From assembly GCF_004152935.1 (NCBI RefSeq), contig NZ_SETE01000010.1, positions 43,800 through 107,799 of the forward strand: 64,000 nucleotides of DNA, written 5' to 3'. Origin of the DNA: Brumimicrobium glaciale (GTDB taxonomy: Bacteria; Bacteroidota; Bacteroidia; Flavobacteriales_D; Crocinitomicaceae). Position 1 is the first letter of the stretch. The number at the start of each line of letters is the position of its first letter. Shown here one piece after another: positions 8,728 to 17,735 of this stretch. The translations under genes were made by a program, and so were the position numbers. The notes under the pieces were generated by a model. It was not told where the DNA came from, searched no databases, and worked only from the letters and a program-made list of their open reading frames with translations.

Positions 8728-9243
8728 ATGTTAAAAGGAAAGAAAATATATCTTCGACAATTAGAGGAGGAGGACGTAAATTTATTGTTGCTTTGGGAAA
8801 ATGACACTGAGAATTGGCGCTATAGCGAGTCAGAAGCTCCGTTTTCATTGCACCAACTCCAACATTATGTTAAGAATGCAAGTCACATTAGAGAGAATAA
8901 ACAATTGCGTTTAATTATCTGCTTGATTGAAGATAATCAAGCCATAGGAACCATAGATTTATTCGAGATTGACTTTAAGAATCACAGAGCAGGTATTGGA
9001 ATACTCATAGCGAATAAAGAAAACCGAAATCAAGGATATGCTTATGAAGCTTTAGAGTTAATGGCTGGTTTTGCATCTAGGAGAATCGGAATGAGTCAAC
9101 TTTATTGTGATATCCAATCAGACAATCCAGGAAGTATCGCCTTATTTGAGAAAGTTGGATTTGTTAAAACAGGCACAAGAAAAAACTGGTATGTTTATAA
9201 GAATATCACAATCGATGCTTATTTTTACCAAAAATTTATTTAA
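8728..9243 (+). CDS. GNAT family N-acetyltransferase
   Basis: A 171-residue acetyl-CoA-dependent acetyltransferase of the RimJ/SpeG-like subgroup. The N-terminal KIYLRQLEEEDVNLLL, the central acetyl-CoA loop (KENRNQGYAYEAL, about 108-120) and the NPGSIALFEKVGF segment (about 133-145) are typical. The acceptor could be a protein N-terminus, a polyamine or a small molecule. Its stop is 2 bp before mltG, so the two form an operon with the PRTase gene. Confidence 0.85.
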   Translation: MLKGKKIYLRQLEEEDVNLLLLWENDTENWRYSESEAPFSLHQLQHYVKNASHIRENKQLRLIICLIEDNQAIGTIDLFEIDFKNHRAGIGILIANKENRNQGYAYEALELMAGFASRRIGMSQLYCDIQSDNPGSIALFEKVGFVKTGTRKNWYVYKNITIDAYFYQKFI

Positions 9244-9245
9244 TA

Positions 9246-10307
9246 ATGAATAAGCAATTTCGAAAATTGAACTATTTATGGATTTTAGCCTTCTTACTGC
9301 TGCTAAATTCTTGTACCTCTATTGACGCTTATTTTGGTGGTAAAAAGAAATCTTTAAATCAAAAAGAAGCAGACTTTTACATTCCAACTGGAACTGATAT
9401 TGAAGAATTGAAAAACTTATTGGTTCTTAATAAAATCATTGACGATGCTGATGCTTTTCAAGCCGTATTGGATTACAAAGAATTTGAAAATAAAAAAGTT
9501 GGAGCTGGTAAATATAACATCGCTCCAAACACGGAATATAAAACGCTAATAAATGGATTCACACTCAATAGTTTAGGGAACGGAAACCAAGAAGTAGAGG
9601 TTGAAGTAACATTCAACAACTGTTTACATATTAGAGATATAGCAGGTAAAGTTTCGACACAAATTGAAATAGACAGTGCGACATTTATCAACTACATATT
9701 GTCTGATTCTATCCTAAATAAATTTGGTTTTAACGAAGCTACAATTGGTGCACTTTTCTTACCGAATACGTATCGTTTTTACTGGGATACTGACCATGTT
9801 CAATTCGTTGAAAAAATGGCCAGTGAATTCAAAAAATTCTGGACACCTGATCGTTTAGCGAAATTAAAACAAGTGGGATTAAGCAGTCAATCTGATGCGG
9901 TAACTTTGGCTTCAATTGTATTTAAAGAACAAGACAAATATCCAGAAGAATGGAAAACAATCGCTGGATTATATTTGAACAGAATTCGTAAAGGTTGGAA
10001 ATTACAATCTGATCCAACATTCAAATTTTGTTGGGGAGATGAATTGAAAGGTGTTGAAAGGTTGACTTACGAACACCGAGATAGAGATTGTCCTTACAAT
10101 ACATACATTTATGCAGGATTACCTCCAGGACCAATCTTCATCCCTCCTGCTGATGTTGTAGATGCTGTGCTTAATGCAGAAAATAATGATTACATGTATA
10201 TGTGTGCAAAACCGAAAGGCGACGGTTTACATAATTTTGCAAAATCATTAGCGCAACACAACAGAAATGCTGCGGAATTTCAACAATGGATAAGAAATAG
10301 AAAATAA
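9246..10307 (+). CDS. mltG: endolytic transglycosylase MltG
   Basis: Cleaves nascent glycan strands during peptidoglycan synthesis, anchored in the inner membrane. The 353-residue protein starts with a hydrophobic segment (about 10-22) and then a YceG-like domain. It carries the conserved VTLASIVFKEQ region with catalytic Glu228, the IAGLYLNRI helix, and the SDPTFKF and GLPPGPI motifs. The NSC motif at about residues 21-23 could also be a lipobox. It lies between the acetyltransferase and a phosphoribosyltransferase. Confidence 0.9.
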   Translation: MNKQFRKLNYLWILAFLLLLNSCTSIDAYFGGKKKSLNQKEADFYIPTGTDIEELKNLLVLNKIIDDADAFQAVLDYKEFENKKVGAGKYNIAPNTEYKTLINGFTLNSLGNGNQEVEVEVTFNNCLHIRDIAGKVSTQIEIDSATFINYILSDSILNKFGFNEATIGALFLPNTYRFYWDTDHVQFVEKMASEFKKFWTPDRLAKLKQVGLSSQSDAVTLASIVFKEQDKYPEEWKTIAGLYLNRIRKGWKLQSDPTFKFCWGDELKGVERLTYEHRDRDCPYNTYIYAGLPPGPIFIPPADVVDAVLNAENNDYMYMCAKPKGDGLHNFAKSLAQHNRNAAEFQQWIRNRK

Positions 10308-10315
10308 TATAAATC

Positions 10316-10810
10316 ATGAAAACAATTGTACTCAACGAAAGACAAATTAATCAAAAGCTTGACAGAATAGCTTATGAAATAGTTGAAAACAACTTTCAGG
10401 ATGAACAGATATTTCTTGTTGGAATAAAAGGAAATGGATTCGAAATAGCTAAAGAACTGGGCAAGAGACTTGAGCTTATTGGTGAACAGAAAATCAATGT
10501 AAGTGAATTAACAATCGACAAGAAAAAGCCACTTGATCATGAAATAACAACAAGCATTTCTTTAGATCATTTTGATAATCAAACGATTGTTTTGGTTGAT
10601 GATGTCATTAATTCAGGAAGAACAATGCAATATGCCTTGATCAAGTTATTGGAACGTCCAACGAAACGTGTGAAGACAGTTGCCCTTGTGGATAGGAAAC
10701 ACAGAAGCTTTCCAATCCGCTGTGATTATGTTGGTTTGACTTTATCTACAACTTTACAAGACAGAATTGAAGTTGATTTAGAAGGAGAGAAAAAGGCTTA
10801 TTTGGTATAA
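10316..10810 (+). CDS. phosphoribosyltransferase family protein (PyrR-like)
   Basis: A type I PRTase of 164 residues. The PRPP-binding loop VLVDDVINSGRTMQYAL is at about residues 97-113, and the C-terminal RKHRSFPIRCDYVGLTL resembles PyrR. In other bacteria PyrR is a uracil PRTase and regulator of pyr mRNA. No pyr genes are nearby, so an uncharacterised nucleobase PRTase is equally possible. Confidence 0.82.
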   Translation: MKTIVLNERQINQKLDRIAYEIVENNFQDEQIFLVGIKGNGFEIAKELGKRLELIGEQKINVSELTIDKKKPLDHEITTSISLDHFDNQTIVLVDDVINSGRTMQYALIKLLERPTKRVKTVALVDRKHRSFPIRCDYVGLTLSTTLQDRIEVDLEGEKKAYLV

Positions 10811-10811
10811 G

Positions 10812-10890
10812 GATAGTTGACAATTGACAATTGATAATGGACAATTGATAATTCGCTTCGCTGAGGAATAAAGCATTTCGTAATTCGTAA
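10812..10890. repeat. AT-rich short tandem repeat region
   Basis: Imperfect reiterations of TTGACAATTGA/GATAATTCG followed by three AATTCGT units fill the gap between the convergent PRTase and M90 peptidase genes. Confidence 0.6.
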
Positions 10891-10897
10891 TTCGTTA

Positions 10898-11773
10898 TTA
10901 ACCCTTCTCTTGATTGAAATATTCATCCAAGAACTCAAATAAAGGACGGTTCTTGATCTTCAATAAACTTGGACATTCTTTATAATACGTTGTGACAACA
11001 GCAAAGAATTCAGCTTCTGAAGTACCACCATAAGCCGGAATAGAAGATTCATTGGCCTTTATATTGTCCATTGCTTCTTTCATTAATCCTACCCAAATCT
11101 TTTTGTCCTCTTCTCCCAGGTATTCTGGAATTCCATCAATTTTTCCATCGGATTTATCTAATAAATGCGAAAACTCATGAATTCCAACGTTTTGTTTGTC
11201 ATTATCAATTTGAAATCCAGTTTCTAAAGCAGGTAAAGATAAAATCATGGTATTGTTCATTAATCCGCCGTGGTGAACTTTTCCGTTAACAATTCCACGT
11301 TTATTCAGCGAATTATCCATGTCAAAGTTTGTTGGATAAACTAAAACCTCTCTCAAATTTCCATAATTGTAATATGGAAGTCCCCAAAATGCAATAACAG
11401 CACTTGAAGCCACATAAATACAAGTTTCCTTTTCAGGCCTTTCCTGACCAATCTCTGTAATAGTAACATCCGCCATAAAGATGCCTACCCTATCTTCAAA
11501 AATGATTTTGTCTTCCTTATTTAATCTTTTGTAGAAAGAAATATGCCCTCTCATCCAATGCTTATCGTTCACAGACAATGAAACTTTTGCTTTTCGAGGA
11601 GATTTCTTACGTGTGTTGATTCTCCAGAACCAAAGCGCAGCTATAATTGAAACAACCACAATTACACCCACTATTTTAGCGCTAGTAAATCCTTTGTAAT
11701 GCAGAATTATTGGAATACTCCCCAATGAAATTAGGAACAAAATAATCCATGGCAAGAATGATTTATTTTTCAT
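10898..11773 (-). CDS. MtfA-like zinc metallopeptidase (M90), membrane-anchored
   Basis: This 291-residue protein has two N-terminal membrane segments (about 8-24 and 33-49). Its MtfA/peptidase M90 domain carries the zinc motif HEFSH (His199, Glu200, His203) followed by LLDKSDG. In enterobacteria MtfA is cytosolic and binds the Mlc regulator. The Bacteroidota form with two N-terminal membrane helices is common, and its substrate is not known. It lies 87 bp downstream of a DUF1275 gene on the same strand. Confidence 0.85.
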   Translation of the reverse strand: MKNKSFLPWIILFLISLGSIPIILHYKGFTSAKIVGVIVVVSIIAALWFWRINTRKKSPRKAKVSLSVNDKHWMRGHISFYKRLNKEDKIIFEDRVGIFMADVTITEIGQERPEKETCIYVASSAVIAFWGLPYYNYGNLREVLVYPTNFDMDNSLNKRGIVNGKVHHGGLMNNTMILSLPALETGFQIDNDKQNVGIHEFSHLLDKSDGKIDGIPEYLGEEDKKIWVGLMKEAMDNIKANESSIPAYGGTSEAEFFAVVTTYYKECPSLLKIKNRPLFEFLDEYFNQEKG

Positions 11774-11860
11774 GGGTTAAAGATAGTAGATATCGGCATT
11801 AGTACAAATGTGGCGTTTTGTTTTTAAAAACTGGTCTTTCACACCTCCAACACAAGCGAA

Positions 11861-12610
11861 TCACTTGCGATAAGCAATTCTCCTTCTATAACTCTTCCTT
11901 CTCAAATTGATTACTTTAAATCTCATATCATCATAAAGAAGATTAAATATTAGAACCGCTGCACCGATAATCAAAGTGTACATTCCTAATTGCAAGGTAG
12001 AATATGCGAATCCGCCAAACAAACCACCTAAGAAAAAGAATGAAATAATGTAAATTCTTAATTTAATTGAAGCTTTTATTTTCTTGCGATTGGGGTACTT
12101 CTTTTTAAAGAATAAATAAGAAAGTTCAATTCCTAAGTCTGTGAACAATCCAGTTAAATGCGTTGTTCGCACTACTGCGTCAGAGACTTTGGTCACATAC
12201 GAGTTTTGTAAACCCATTGAAAATAAGAGTAGACACGCAATTAAATCAGGATATTCGACTAAATAGATACTTCCAAGGATAGCAACGAAAATTAAAATCA
12301 GCGACTCAATAATTACCGGAATAACATAGACATTTAGTCTTTTGTTATTTCTAAAGAATTCGATTAAGAAACTTGAAGCAAATGAACCCAATAAAAAGGA
12401 GAAAATATAAAGAAAATAAACCGTTCCTTTCCAGAATTCAAGATTTGCTACGTCGTTAATAAACAAAGCAAAGTGACCAGTAACATTGGTTGTCAGCTGT
12501 TTTAAAAATAAAAAACCCGTAACGTTTACAATTCCAGCAACAAAAGAAAGTATTATCGCAATTCGAAGATTGTCTTTCATTGTTCTGGCCTTGCCTTGAT
12601 GTCTGTACAT
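11861..12610 (-). CDS. YoaK/DUF1275 family membrane protein
   Basis: A 249-residue inner-membrane protein with six or seven hydrophobic helices. It has the DUF1275 pattern: N-terminal GIVNVTGFLFLKQLTTNVTGH, then the TTHLTGLFTDLGIELS block at about 168-183. Members are proposed transporters but no substrate is established. The very basic C-terminus (RRKSYRRRIAYRK) is cytoplasmic. Confidence 0.82.
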   Translation of the reverse strand: MYRHQGKARTMKDNLRIAIILSFVAGIVNVTGFLFLKQLTTNVTGHFALFINDVANLEFWKGTVYFLYIFSFLLGSFASSFLIEFFRNNKRLNVYVIPVIIESLILIFVAILGSIYLVEYPDLIACLLLFSMGLQNSYVTKVSDAVVRTTHLTGLFTDLGIELSYLFFKKKYPNRKKIKASIKLRIYIISFFFLGGLFGGFAYSTLQLGMYTLIIGAAVLIFNLLYDDMRFKVINLRRKSYRRRIAYRK

Positions 12611-12884
12611 ATTTTTAAAATTAACCGTTTATTTGACATTATCCTTTGAAAATGCTCCTCTCTTTCAAGAATATATTTTGAATTTATTCACTCACTTTAA
12701 TATCAAGCATATTCAAGCGATAAAAGGAACTGATTTAAGTAGATAAGATTTTAAACCCAGGTCTCCATATAACAGAAATTACACACAAAATACCTCGCCA
12801 AAGTCCTATGTACCATAAGTTACATAATCAAGCACTTACTAAGACTTTTATTCAATTCTAATCAACTATGGATTTATATATAGA

Positions 12885-12892
12885 TATCTTTG
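12885..12892 (+). promoter_or_regulatory. -7 box upstream of the SulP gene
   Basis: TATCTTTG lies about 74 nt before the SulP ATG in a 355-bp intergenic gap. Nothing else recognisable is in that gap. Confidence 0.4.
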
Positions 12893-12965
12893 CAGAATAT
12901 TTTAGCCTGTCCATTTAGGAATTCTATTCAATTACAAAATCAGTTTGTTTTTATAAGTACGCATC

Positions 12966-14630
12966 ATGAAAGAACCTCTTTTTAGTCCAAAATTTTTCTC
13001 ACTTTTAAAAAAGGGAATTTCTAGAAAACAAATATCAAAAGACATATCAGCGGGTATTATTGTTGGAATTGTAGCACTTCCACTGGCGATTGCTTTTGCA
13101 ATTGCTTCTGGTGTTTCTCCCGACAAAGGATTGATTACTGCTATTATTGCTGGACTTATCATTTCAGTTCTTGGTGGAAGTCGTGTTCAAATTGGAGGTC
13201 CAACTGGGGCTTTTATCGTAATTGTTTATGCAATTGTTCAAGAACATGGTGTTGATGGATTGATTATCGCCACATTTATGGCAGGATTTATCCTCATTCT
13301 TATGGGAGTAGGTCGATTGGGGAATTTGCTGAAATACATTCCCTACCCTTTAATTGTAGGATTTACAAGCGGAATAGCCATTATAATTTTCTCTTCTCAA
13401 ATTAAAGATTTTTTTGGATTACCTATCGACACCGTTCCGGCTGACTTTATCAGTAAATGGAAATTATATGCTGTGAATTTCGGAAGCATCAATTGGATAG
13501 CTGTTATAATCGCTGTTGTCACAATTCTTATTAGCCTTAATTTCAGTAGTGTTACTAAAAAAGTTCCTGGTTCTATTATCGCAATTGTATTAAGTACTGC
13601 AGCAGTTTACTTCTTTAATCTTCCAGTTACTACAATTGAAAGTAGTTTTGGCGATATTCCGAATCACATTTCTATGCCGAGTATTCCAAAAATAGATTTA
13701 GCAACAATTCAATCATTGATTCAGCCCGCTTTGGCCATTGCCCTTTTAGGTGGAATTGAATCCTTACTTTCAGCCGTTGTAGCCGACGGAATGATAGGAA
13801 GTCGACACAGGTCTAACACCGAACTTATTGCCCAAGGAACTGCGAATATATTTTCTGCAATGTTTGGTGGAATCCCTGCTACTGGTGCAATTGCAAGAAC
13901 CGCTACGAATGTCAACAATGGTGGACGAACTCCGATTGCAGGAATAGTTCATGCGATTGTACTCCTACTCATTATGTTGCTATTTGCTCCTTTGGCAAAG
14001 CTTATTCCAATGGCAAGTTTAGCAGGAATATTAATTGTGGTTTCCTACCACATGAGTGAATGGCGACAGTTTAAATCCTTGTTAAAAGGAAATAAATATG
14101 ACATTCTCGTTTTGCTCGTTACCTTCTTCTTAACAGTTGTTTTCGATTTAGTGTTAGCTATTCAAATTGGAATCGTTTTATCGAGCTTTATTCTAATGAA
14201 ACGCATGAGTGAATCCATGCAAGTTCGAAAAGAATTGGATTCTTACACACCTCGTTCGACAGGTAAATTCAAATATGAAGAAGAACAAATTGAACTTCCT
14301 GAAGGTGTGTTGAGCTATGAAATAAGTGGAGCTCTATTCTTTGGTGCTGCACAGAAATTCCAAGATACCATAAGTCAAATCGATCGCAATCCTAAAGTTC
14401 TAATTCTGCGTGTTAGATACGTACCATTTATTGATGCCACTGGAGTTCACCGATTAAAGGAATTAATTAGACACTTCAACAATCAGAAAGTTCAAGTTAT
14501 CATCTCTGGAGCTGTTCCATCAGTAAAATCGGATTTAGAAAAAGGAATGATTTACAGTGTTCTTCCAGAAGAAAACTTGAGGCTTAATATAGAAGAGTCT
14601 ATAAAACGAGCAAAGGATATTTTGGAGTGA
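12966..14630 (+). CDS. SulP family inorganic anion transporter
   Basis: This 554-residue protein has about 10-12 membrane helices (residues 30-415) and a C-terminal cytoplasmic STAS domain (about 440-550, with VRYVPFIDATGVHRLKEL). The signature QIGGPTGAFIVIVYAIV lies near residue 76 and GGIPATGAIARTATNVNNGG near residue 301. Members move sulfate, bicarbonate or other anions coupled to Na+ or H+, and the substrate here cannot be told. No carbonic anhydrase gene is adjacent. A GC-rich hairpin repeat follows the stop directly. Confidence 0.9.
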   Translation: MKEPLFSPKFFSLLKKGISRKQISKDISAGIIVGIVALPLAIAFAIASGVSPDKGLITAIIAGLIISVLGGSRVQIGGPTGAFIVIVYAIVQEHGVDGLIIATFMAGFILILMGVGRLGNLLKYIPYPLIVGFTSGIAIIIFSSQIKDFFGLPIDTVPADFISKWKLYAVNFGSINWIAVIIAVVTILISLNFSSVTKKVPGSIIAIVLSTAAVYFFNLPVTTIESSFGDIPNHISMPSIPKIDLATIQSLIQPALAIALLGGIESLLSAVVADGMIGSRHRSNTELIAQGTANIFSAMFGGIPATGAIARTATNVNNGGRTPIAGIVHAIVLLLIMLLFAPLAKLIPMASLAGILIVVSYHMSEWRQFKSLLKGNKYDILVLLVTFFLTVVFDLVLAIQIGIVLSSFILMKRMSESMQVRKELDSYTPRSTGKFKYEEEQIELPEGVLSYEISGALFFGAAQKFQDTISQIDRNPKVLILRVRYVPFIDATGVHRLKELIRHFNNQKVQVIISGAVPSVKSDLEKGMIYSVLPEENLRLNIEESIKRAKDILE

Positions 14631-14633
14631 AGG

Positions 14634-14710
14634 GTGCCGCAGCAGTCAAAGTGCAGCGGTAATGAAACCGCAGCAGTGCAACTGCAGCAGTTCGGTGCGG
14701 TGCAGCGGTG
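14634..14710. repeat. GC-rich CAGCAG/CTGCAG repeat after the SulP gene
   Basis: Contains GCAGCAGTGCAACTGCAGCAG and related fragments, starting 3 bp after the stop codon. The core is shared with the tandem array at 43.4-44.0 kb and with the segment after the helicase gene at 50,167. Confidence 0.65.
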
Positions 14711-14733
14711 ATAAATCAAATAAAATTAGCCAC

Positions 14734-14763
14734 AAAAAAAAGCTTCCCATCATGGAAAGCTTT
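14734..14763 (-). terminator. terminator of the 75-residue gene
   Basis: Minus-strand AAAGCTTTCC-atgat-GGGAAGCTTT with a run of about eight T, about 20 bp after the stop. Confidence 0.75.
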
Positions 14764-14784
14764 ATAAATTTGTCTAGAAGAAAA

Positions 14785-15012
14785 TTATTTTTTCTTCACA
14801 GCTTTAGTGTCTTTTTTGTTCAACCATTTATCATTTTTGAGTTCACCTAAAACTGTAACATCTTTAATTCTGTTGTAGTCTTCGATCGCCATCAACATTT
14901 CTTCTTTAGTATCACGTCTAATTTTGATACCATTTGCTTTCGATCCTTCGTTTCTTACTTCAATATAAAAACCATCTTTTAGTTTCGCTGGTCTTGTTGG
15001 CGGTCTACCCAT
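14785..15012 (-). CDS. small conserved basic protein of unknown function
   Basis: A 75-residue soluble protein with a proline-rich start (GRPPTRPAKL), a middle that looks like a small beta/alpha domain, and a Lys-rich tail. I do not know a family name. Real coding use is supported by its own terminator and by a 12-bp perfect palindrome CGAGATATCTCG 34 bp upstream (15046-15057) that could be an operator. Confidence 0.7.
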   Translation of the reverse strand: MGRPPTRPAKLKDGFYIEVRNEGSKANGIKIRRDTKEEMLMAIEDYNRIKDVTVLGELKNDKWLNKKDTKAVKKK

Positions 15013-15045
15013 AATAAATATTTATCTTAATGATTAAAAAAATTC

Positions 15046-15057
15046 CGAGATATCTCG
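15046..15057. promoter_or_regulatory. 12-bp palindrome, possible operator
   Basis: CGAGATATCTCG is perfectly self-complementary and sits in the promoter region of the 75-residue gene. Binding by a dimeric regulator is inference. Confidence 0.35.
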
Positions 15058-15178
15058 ATTTTGACTAAGATAGAGAACTAAAATAATAAAACCAAATATT
15101 TATTTGTAATAATGTAATTTAGTTGCAAAAAAGTTTCGATGTTATCCGAACACACTTCTAAAAATCAATACATTATAT

Positions 15179-16162
15179 TCAATACATCATTTTTAATTCT
15201 TTTCTTAATCCTGCATTCTCTTTTTTATTCAACTCCCAATAAGGTAAAACCTTGACTCCTTTTAATTCATAAGTTGAGGTGCGCATTACATTATCAGTAA
15301 CTGTTGGATATGACTCCTCCCAACTCAAAATTCTGTTTTGATTTTCCGATGACAAGAAGAAACGAACACTTCTGCGTAATTCAGGGATTTCATAAACATA
15401 GAAGAATCCTGTTTCCGTATAATCCAATGTTCCAACTGCAGTATAGTTCTTTACTTCTAAATGTGAATTTCTTAAATAAGTTAGACTCGGGAAGATTTCA
15501 AACTCACCAACGGGCAATAAATCAATCGATAAACGAGCTAGATTAAAAATATTATCTTCCGTTAATACATAATCAATATGATAAGATGTATCACCATCAG
15601 ATTCAAAATAAGATTTGTGTTCGTATTCAAACCCATCATTATTGTTGATTTGTGTAAAAGATTGACCGCACCAATCCTGACTTCCCAAAGTCATTTTTAA
15701 AGGATAATGCACATCATACTTTTCAATTGGTGTAAAAACTGAAGTAAATTGAGAATAATCATAAATCCCGGTACTGAATCTATCTATTCTGTTCATTTTC
15801 AAAACCTTTACACTATTTTCTGATGTGGGTTGATCGGCTTTTACTTGCTTATTTATCAGAAATGGTTCGGTAACAAAAATCAAGACTGCCTCACCTGGAT
15901 GTTTGTCTTTATATCTGGCCTTTGTAAGTTTATAAGTTGCAACTTCTGCTTTTCCAGAAAAATAGCTTAGATCATAACTTTTATCGCTTAAATTTTTGAC
16001 ACTCCTGCTTCCATCAGCCTTATCTTCTTCAATATTAACTGATTTATCACTTTCTATTTTTGGTACATCAACAGTTGAAGTATTCTCTTCTTTACTGTTG
16101 GTCTTATTTTCACAACTTAAAAACAAAAAAAATAAGATCGGAGAAATATAATGTAGTTTCAT
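15179..16162 (-). CDS. lipoprotein of unknown function
   Basis: A 327-residue exported lipoprotein. The leader ends in FLFLSC (lipobox Cys17), followed by an acidic low-complexity linker (about 20-55) and a large beta-rich domain (about 60-320) with an RSVRFFLSSENQN strand pair. Homologues are widespread in Flavobacteriia and are sometimes labelled Maf-like, but there is no Maf motif here. It stands alone between the 75-residue gene and the divergent mutA. Confidence 0.8.
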   Translation of the reverse strand: MKLHYISPILFFLFLSCENKTNSKEENTSTVDVPKIESDKSVNIEEDKADGSRSVKNLSDKSYDLSYFSGKAEVATYKLTKARYKDKHPGEAVLIFVTEPFLINKQVKADQPTSENSVKVLKMNRIDRFSTGIYDYSQFTSVFTPIEKYDVHYPLKMTLGSQDWCGQSFTQINNNDGFEYEHKSYFESDGDTSYHIDYVLTEDNIFNLARLSIDLLPVGEFEIFPSLTYLRNSHLEVKNYTAVGTLDYTETGFFYVYEIPELRRSVRFFLSSENQNRILSWEESYPTVTDNVMRTSTYELKGVKVLPYWELNKKENAGLRKELKMMY

Positions 16163-16430
16163 AATACTAGATTTTTTACTTTGAAAGGTAAAGGTTTATT
16201 AATCAAATATCTAATTTCTACAACATTTCTTTTCGTTAGTCGAAATGATGCTTAGAAATTCTCTAGAAATTCCAGCAGATTTTATTCAATCCCAGCTTTT
16301 ATATTTTTTAACTATTGAAGTGAAATCAAAGTCAGAATGAAATTTAGTATCTTTTATCATAATTCACGTCTTCACATCTTTTTAACGCTAAAAATTTTAT
16401 ATTTTTGATAAAAAATCAATAAGGTCAAAA

Positions 16431-17735
16431 ATGACAGATTTCTATAAAGAATTTTCAACATCCACAGAGGCTGAATGGCTTGATAAAGTCAAGATAGACT
16501 TAAAAGGGAAAAGCATTGATGAAGCATTGCATAAATTTCATCCAATTGAAGAAATAAATTATTCTTCTTATGGTTTTGCAAATGACAAAAATCAATCTCA
16601 TGCTATTCCAGGTCAGGCAAATTATGCTAGAGGTGGAAAAATACAAAATAACGATTGGATCAATAATGTTTATGTTCCTAAAGATTCTCCAAAAAACATG
16701 AATGCTTTTGCTTTAAAGCAATTGATGAATGGAGCAACTGGACTAACATTTGATTTACATGATTTTGATGCCAACCAATGTGATTTAATTATCAAAGAAA
16801 TTGGATTTGAACACATAGCTTCAACATTCTATTATTCCACGAAAGAACAATATGATTGGCTAAACAAATTAGCTTCAACTCAAAGTTTAAATGGCTCAGC
16901 TATAAATACTGGTAATCAAAAATTTGAACTCATTCATAATATTCGTAATTTCATTGTTAAAGGAATAGATGTTCAATATGCCGGTGGAAATATTCACCAA
17001 GAAATTGGATATGCTTTACACAAAGGACATGCGCTACTTTATAAGCTAATTAATGATGGAATGTCAGTTGATGATGCAGCTGCTCAAATCAAATTTAAGT
17101 TGGGAATTGGAAGTAATTTCTTCTTTGAAGTAGCTAAATTCAAAGCATTCCGCGCTTTATGGTACACTGTTGTTCAATCTTACAAACCAGAACACAGTTG
17201 TTCCACTATTGCTTACATAGAAGCAGAAACAGGTTTTTTGAATAAATCTTTAAAAGATCCGCACAACAATTTATTGCGTCAGACAACCGAAGCTTTATCA
17301 GCAGTTTTAGGAGGAGTCAATGAATTAACAATTAGACCATACAATGCTTGGTCAACAGACACAGATCTTGATAAAACGCAGCGTTTAGGATTAAATATTG
17401 CTTTATTATTAAAAGAAGAATCCTATTTAGACAAGGTTATTGATCCTGCTGGAGGTGCATATATTCTAGATGACTTGATGAATTCCATTAAAGAGAAGTC
17501 ATGGACAACTTTCCAAAAACTGGAAAAAGAAGGAATTGACTTTTTAAAATCAGCCATTAATTCAATAGCAAAAACAAGAATTGAAAAAGCTGAAAAACAG
17601 GAGAATAAGCATATCGGAATAAACAAATACTTTAATAACGAACCAAGCAAAACAGCTTGGAAAGTTGAAATAGAAACAGCATTTGGAACACCCGTTATTT
17701 TAGAGAAAGATTGTCAAATTGAAGTACAGCTATGA
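16431..17735 (+). CDS. mutA: methylmalonyl-CoA mutase small subunit
   Basis: The 434-residue small, non-catalytic subunit of the B12-dependent methylmalonyl-CoA mutase heterodimer. It keeps the TIM-barrel part with the [25 protein letters not shown] segment and the [15 protein letters not shown] segment. The C-terminal cobalamin-like domain found in longer (about 620 residue) homologues is absent, as in other Bacteroidota. The last codon overlaps the mutB start (ATGA). Confidence 0.9.
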   Translation: MTDFYKEFSTSTEAEWLDKVKIDLKGKSIDEALHKFHPIEEINYSSYGFANDKNQSHAIPGQANYARGGKIQNNDWINNVYVPKDSPKNMNAFALKQLMNGATGLTFDLHDFDANQCDLIIKEIGFEHIASTFYYSTKEQYDWLNKLASTQSLNGSAINTGNQKFELIHNIRNFIVKGIDVQYAGGNIHQEIGYALHKGHALLYKLINDGMSVDDAAAQIKFKLGIGSNFFFEVAKFKAFRALWYTVVQSYKPEHSCSTIAYIEAETGFLNKSLKDPHNNLLRQTTEALSAVLGGVNELTIRPYNAWSTDTDLDKTQRLGLNIALLLKEESYLDKVIDPAGGAYILDDLMNSIKEKSWTTFQKLEKEGIDFLKSAINSIAKTRIEKAEKQENKHIGINKYFNNEPSKTAWKVEIETAFGTPVILEKDCQIEVQL

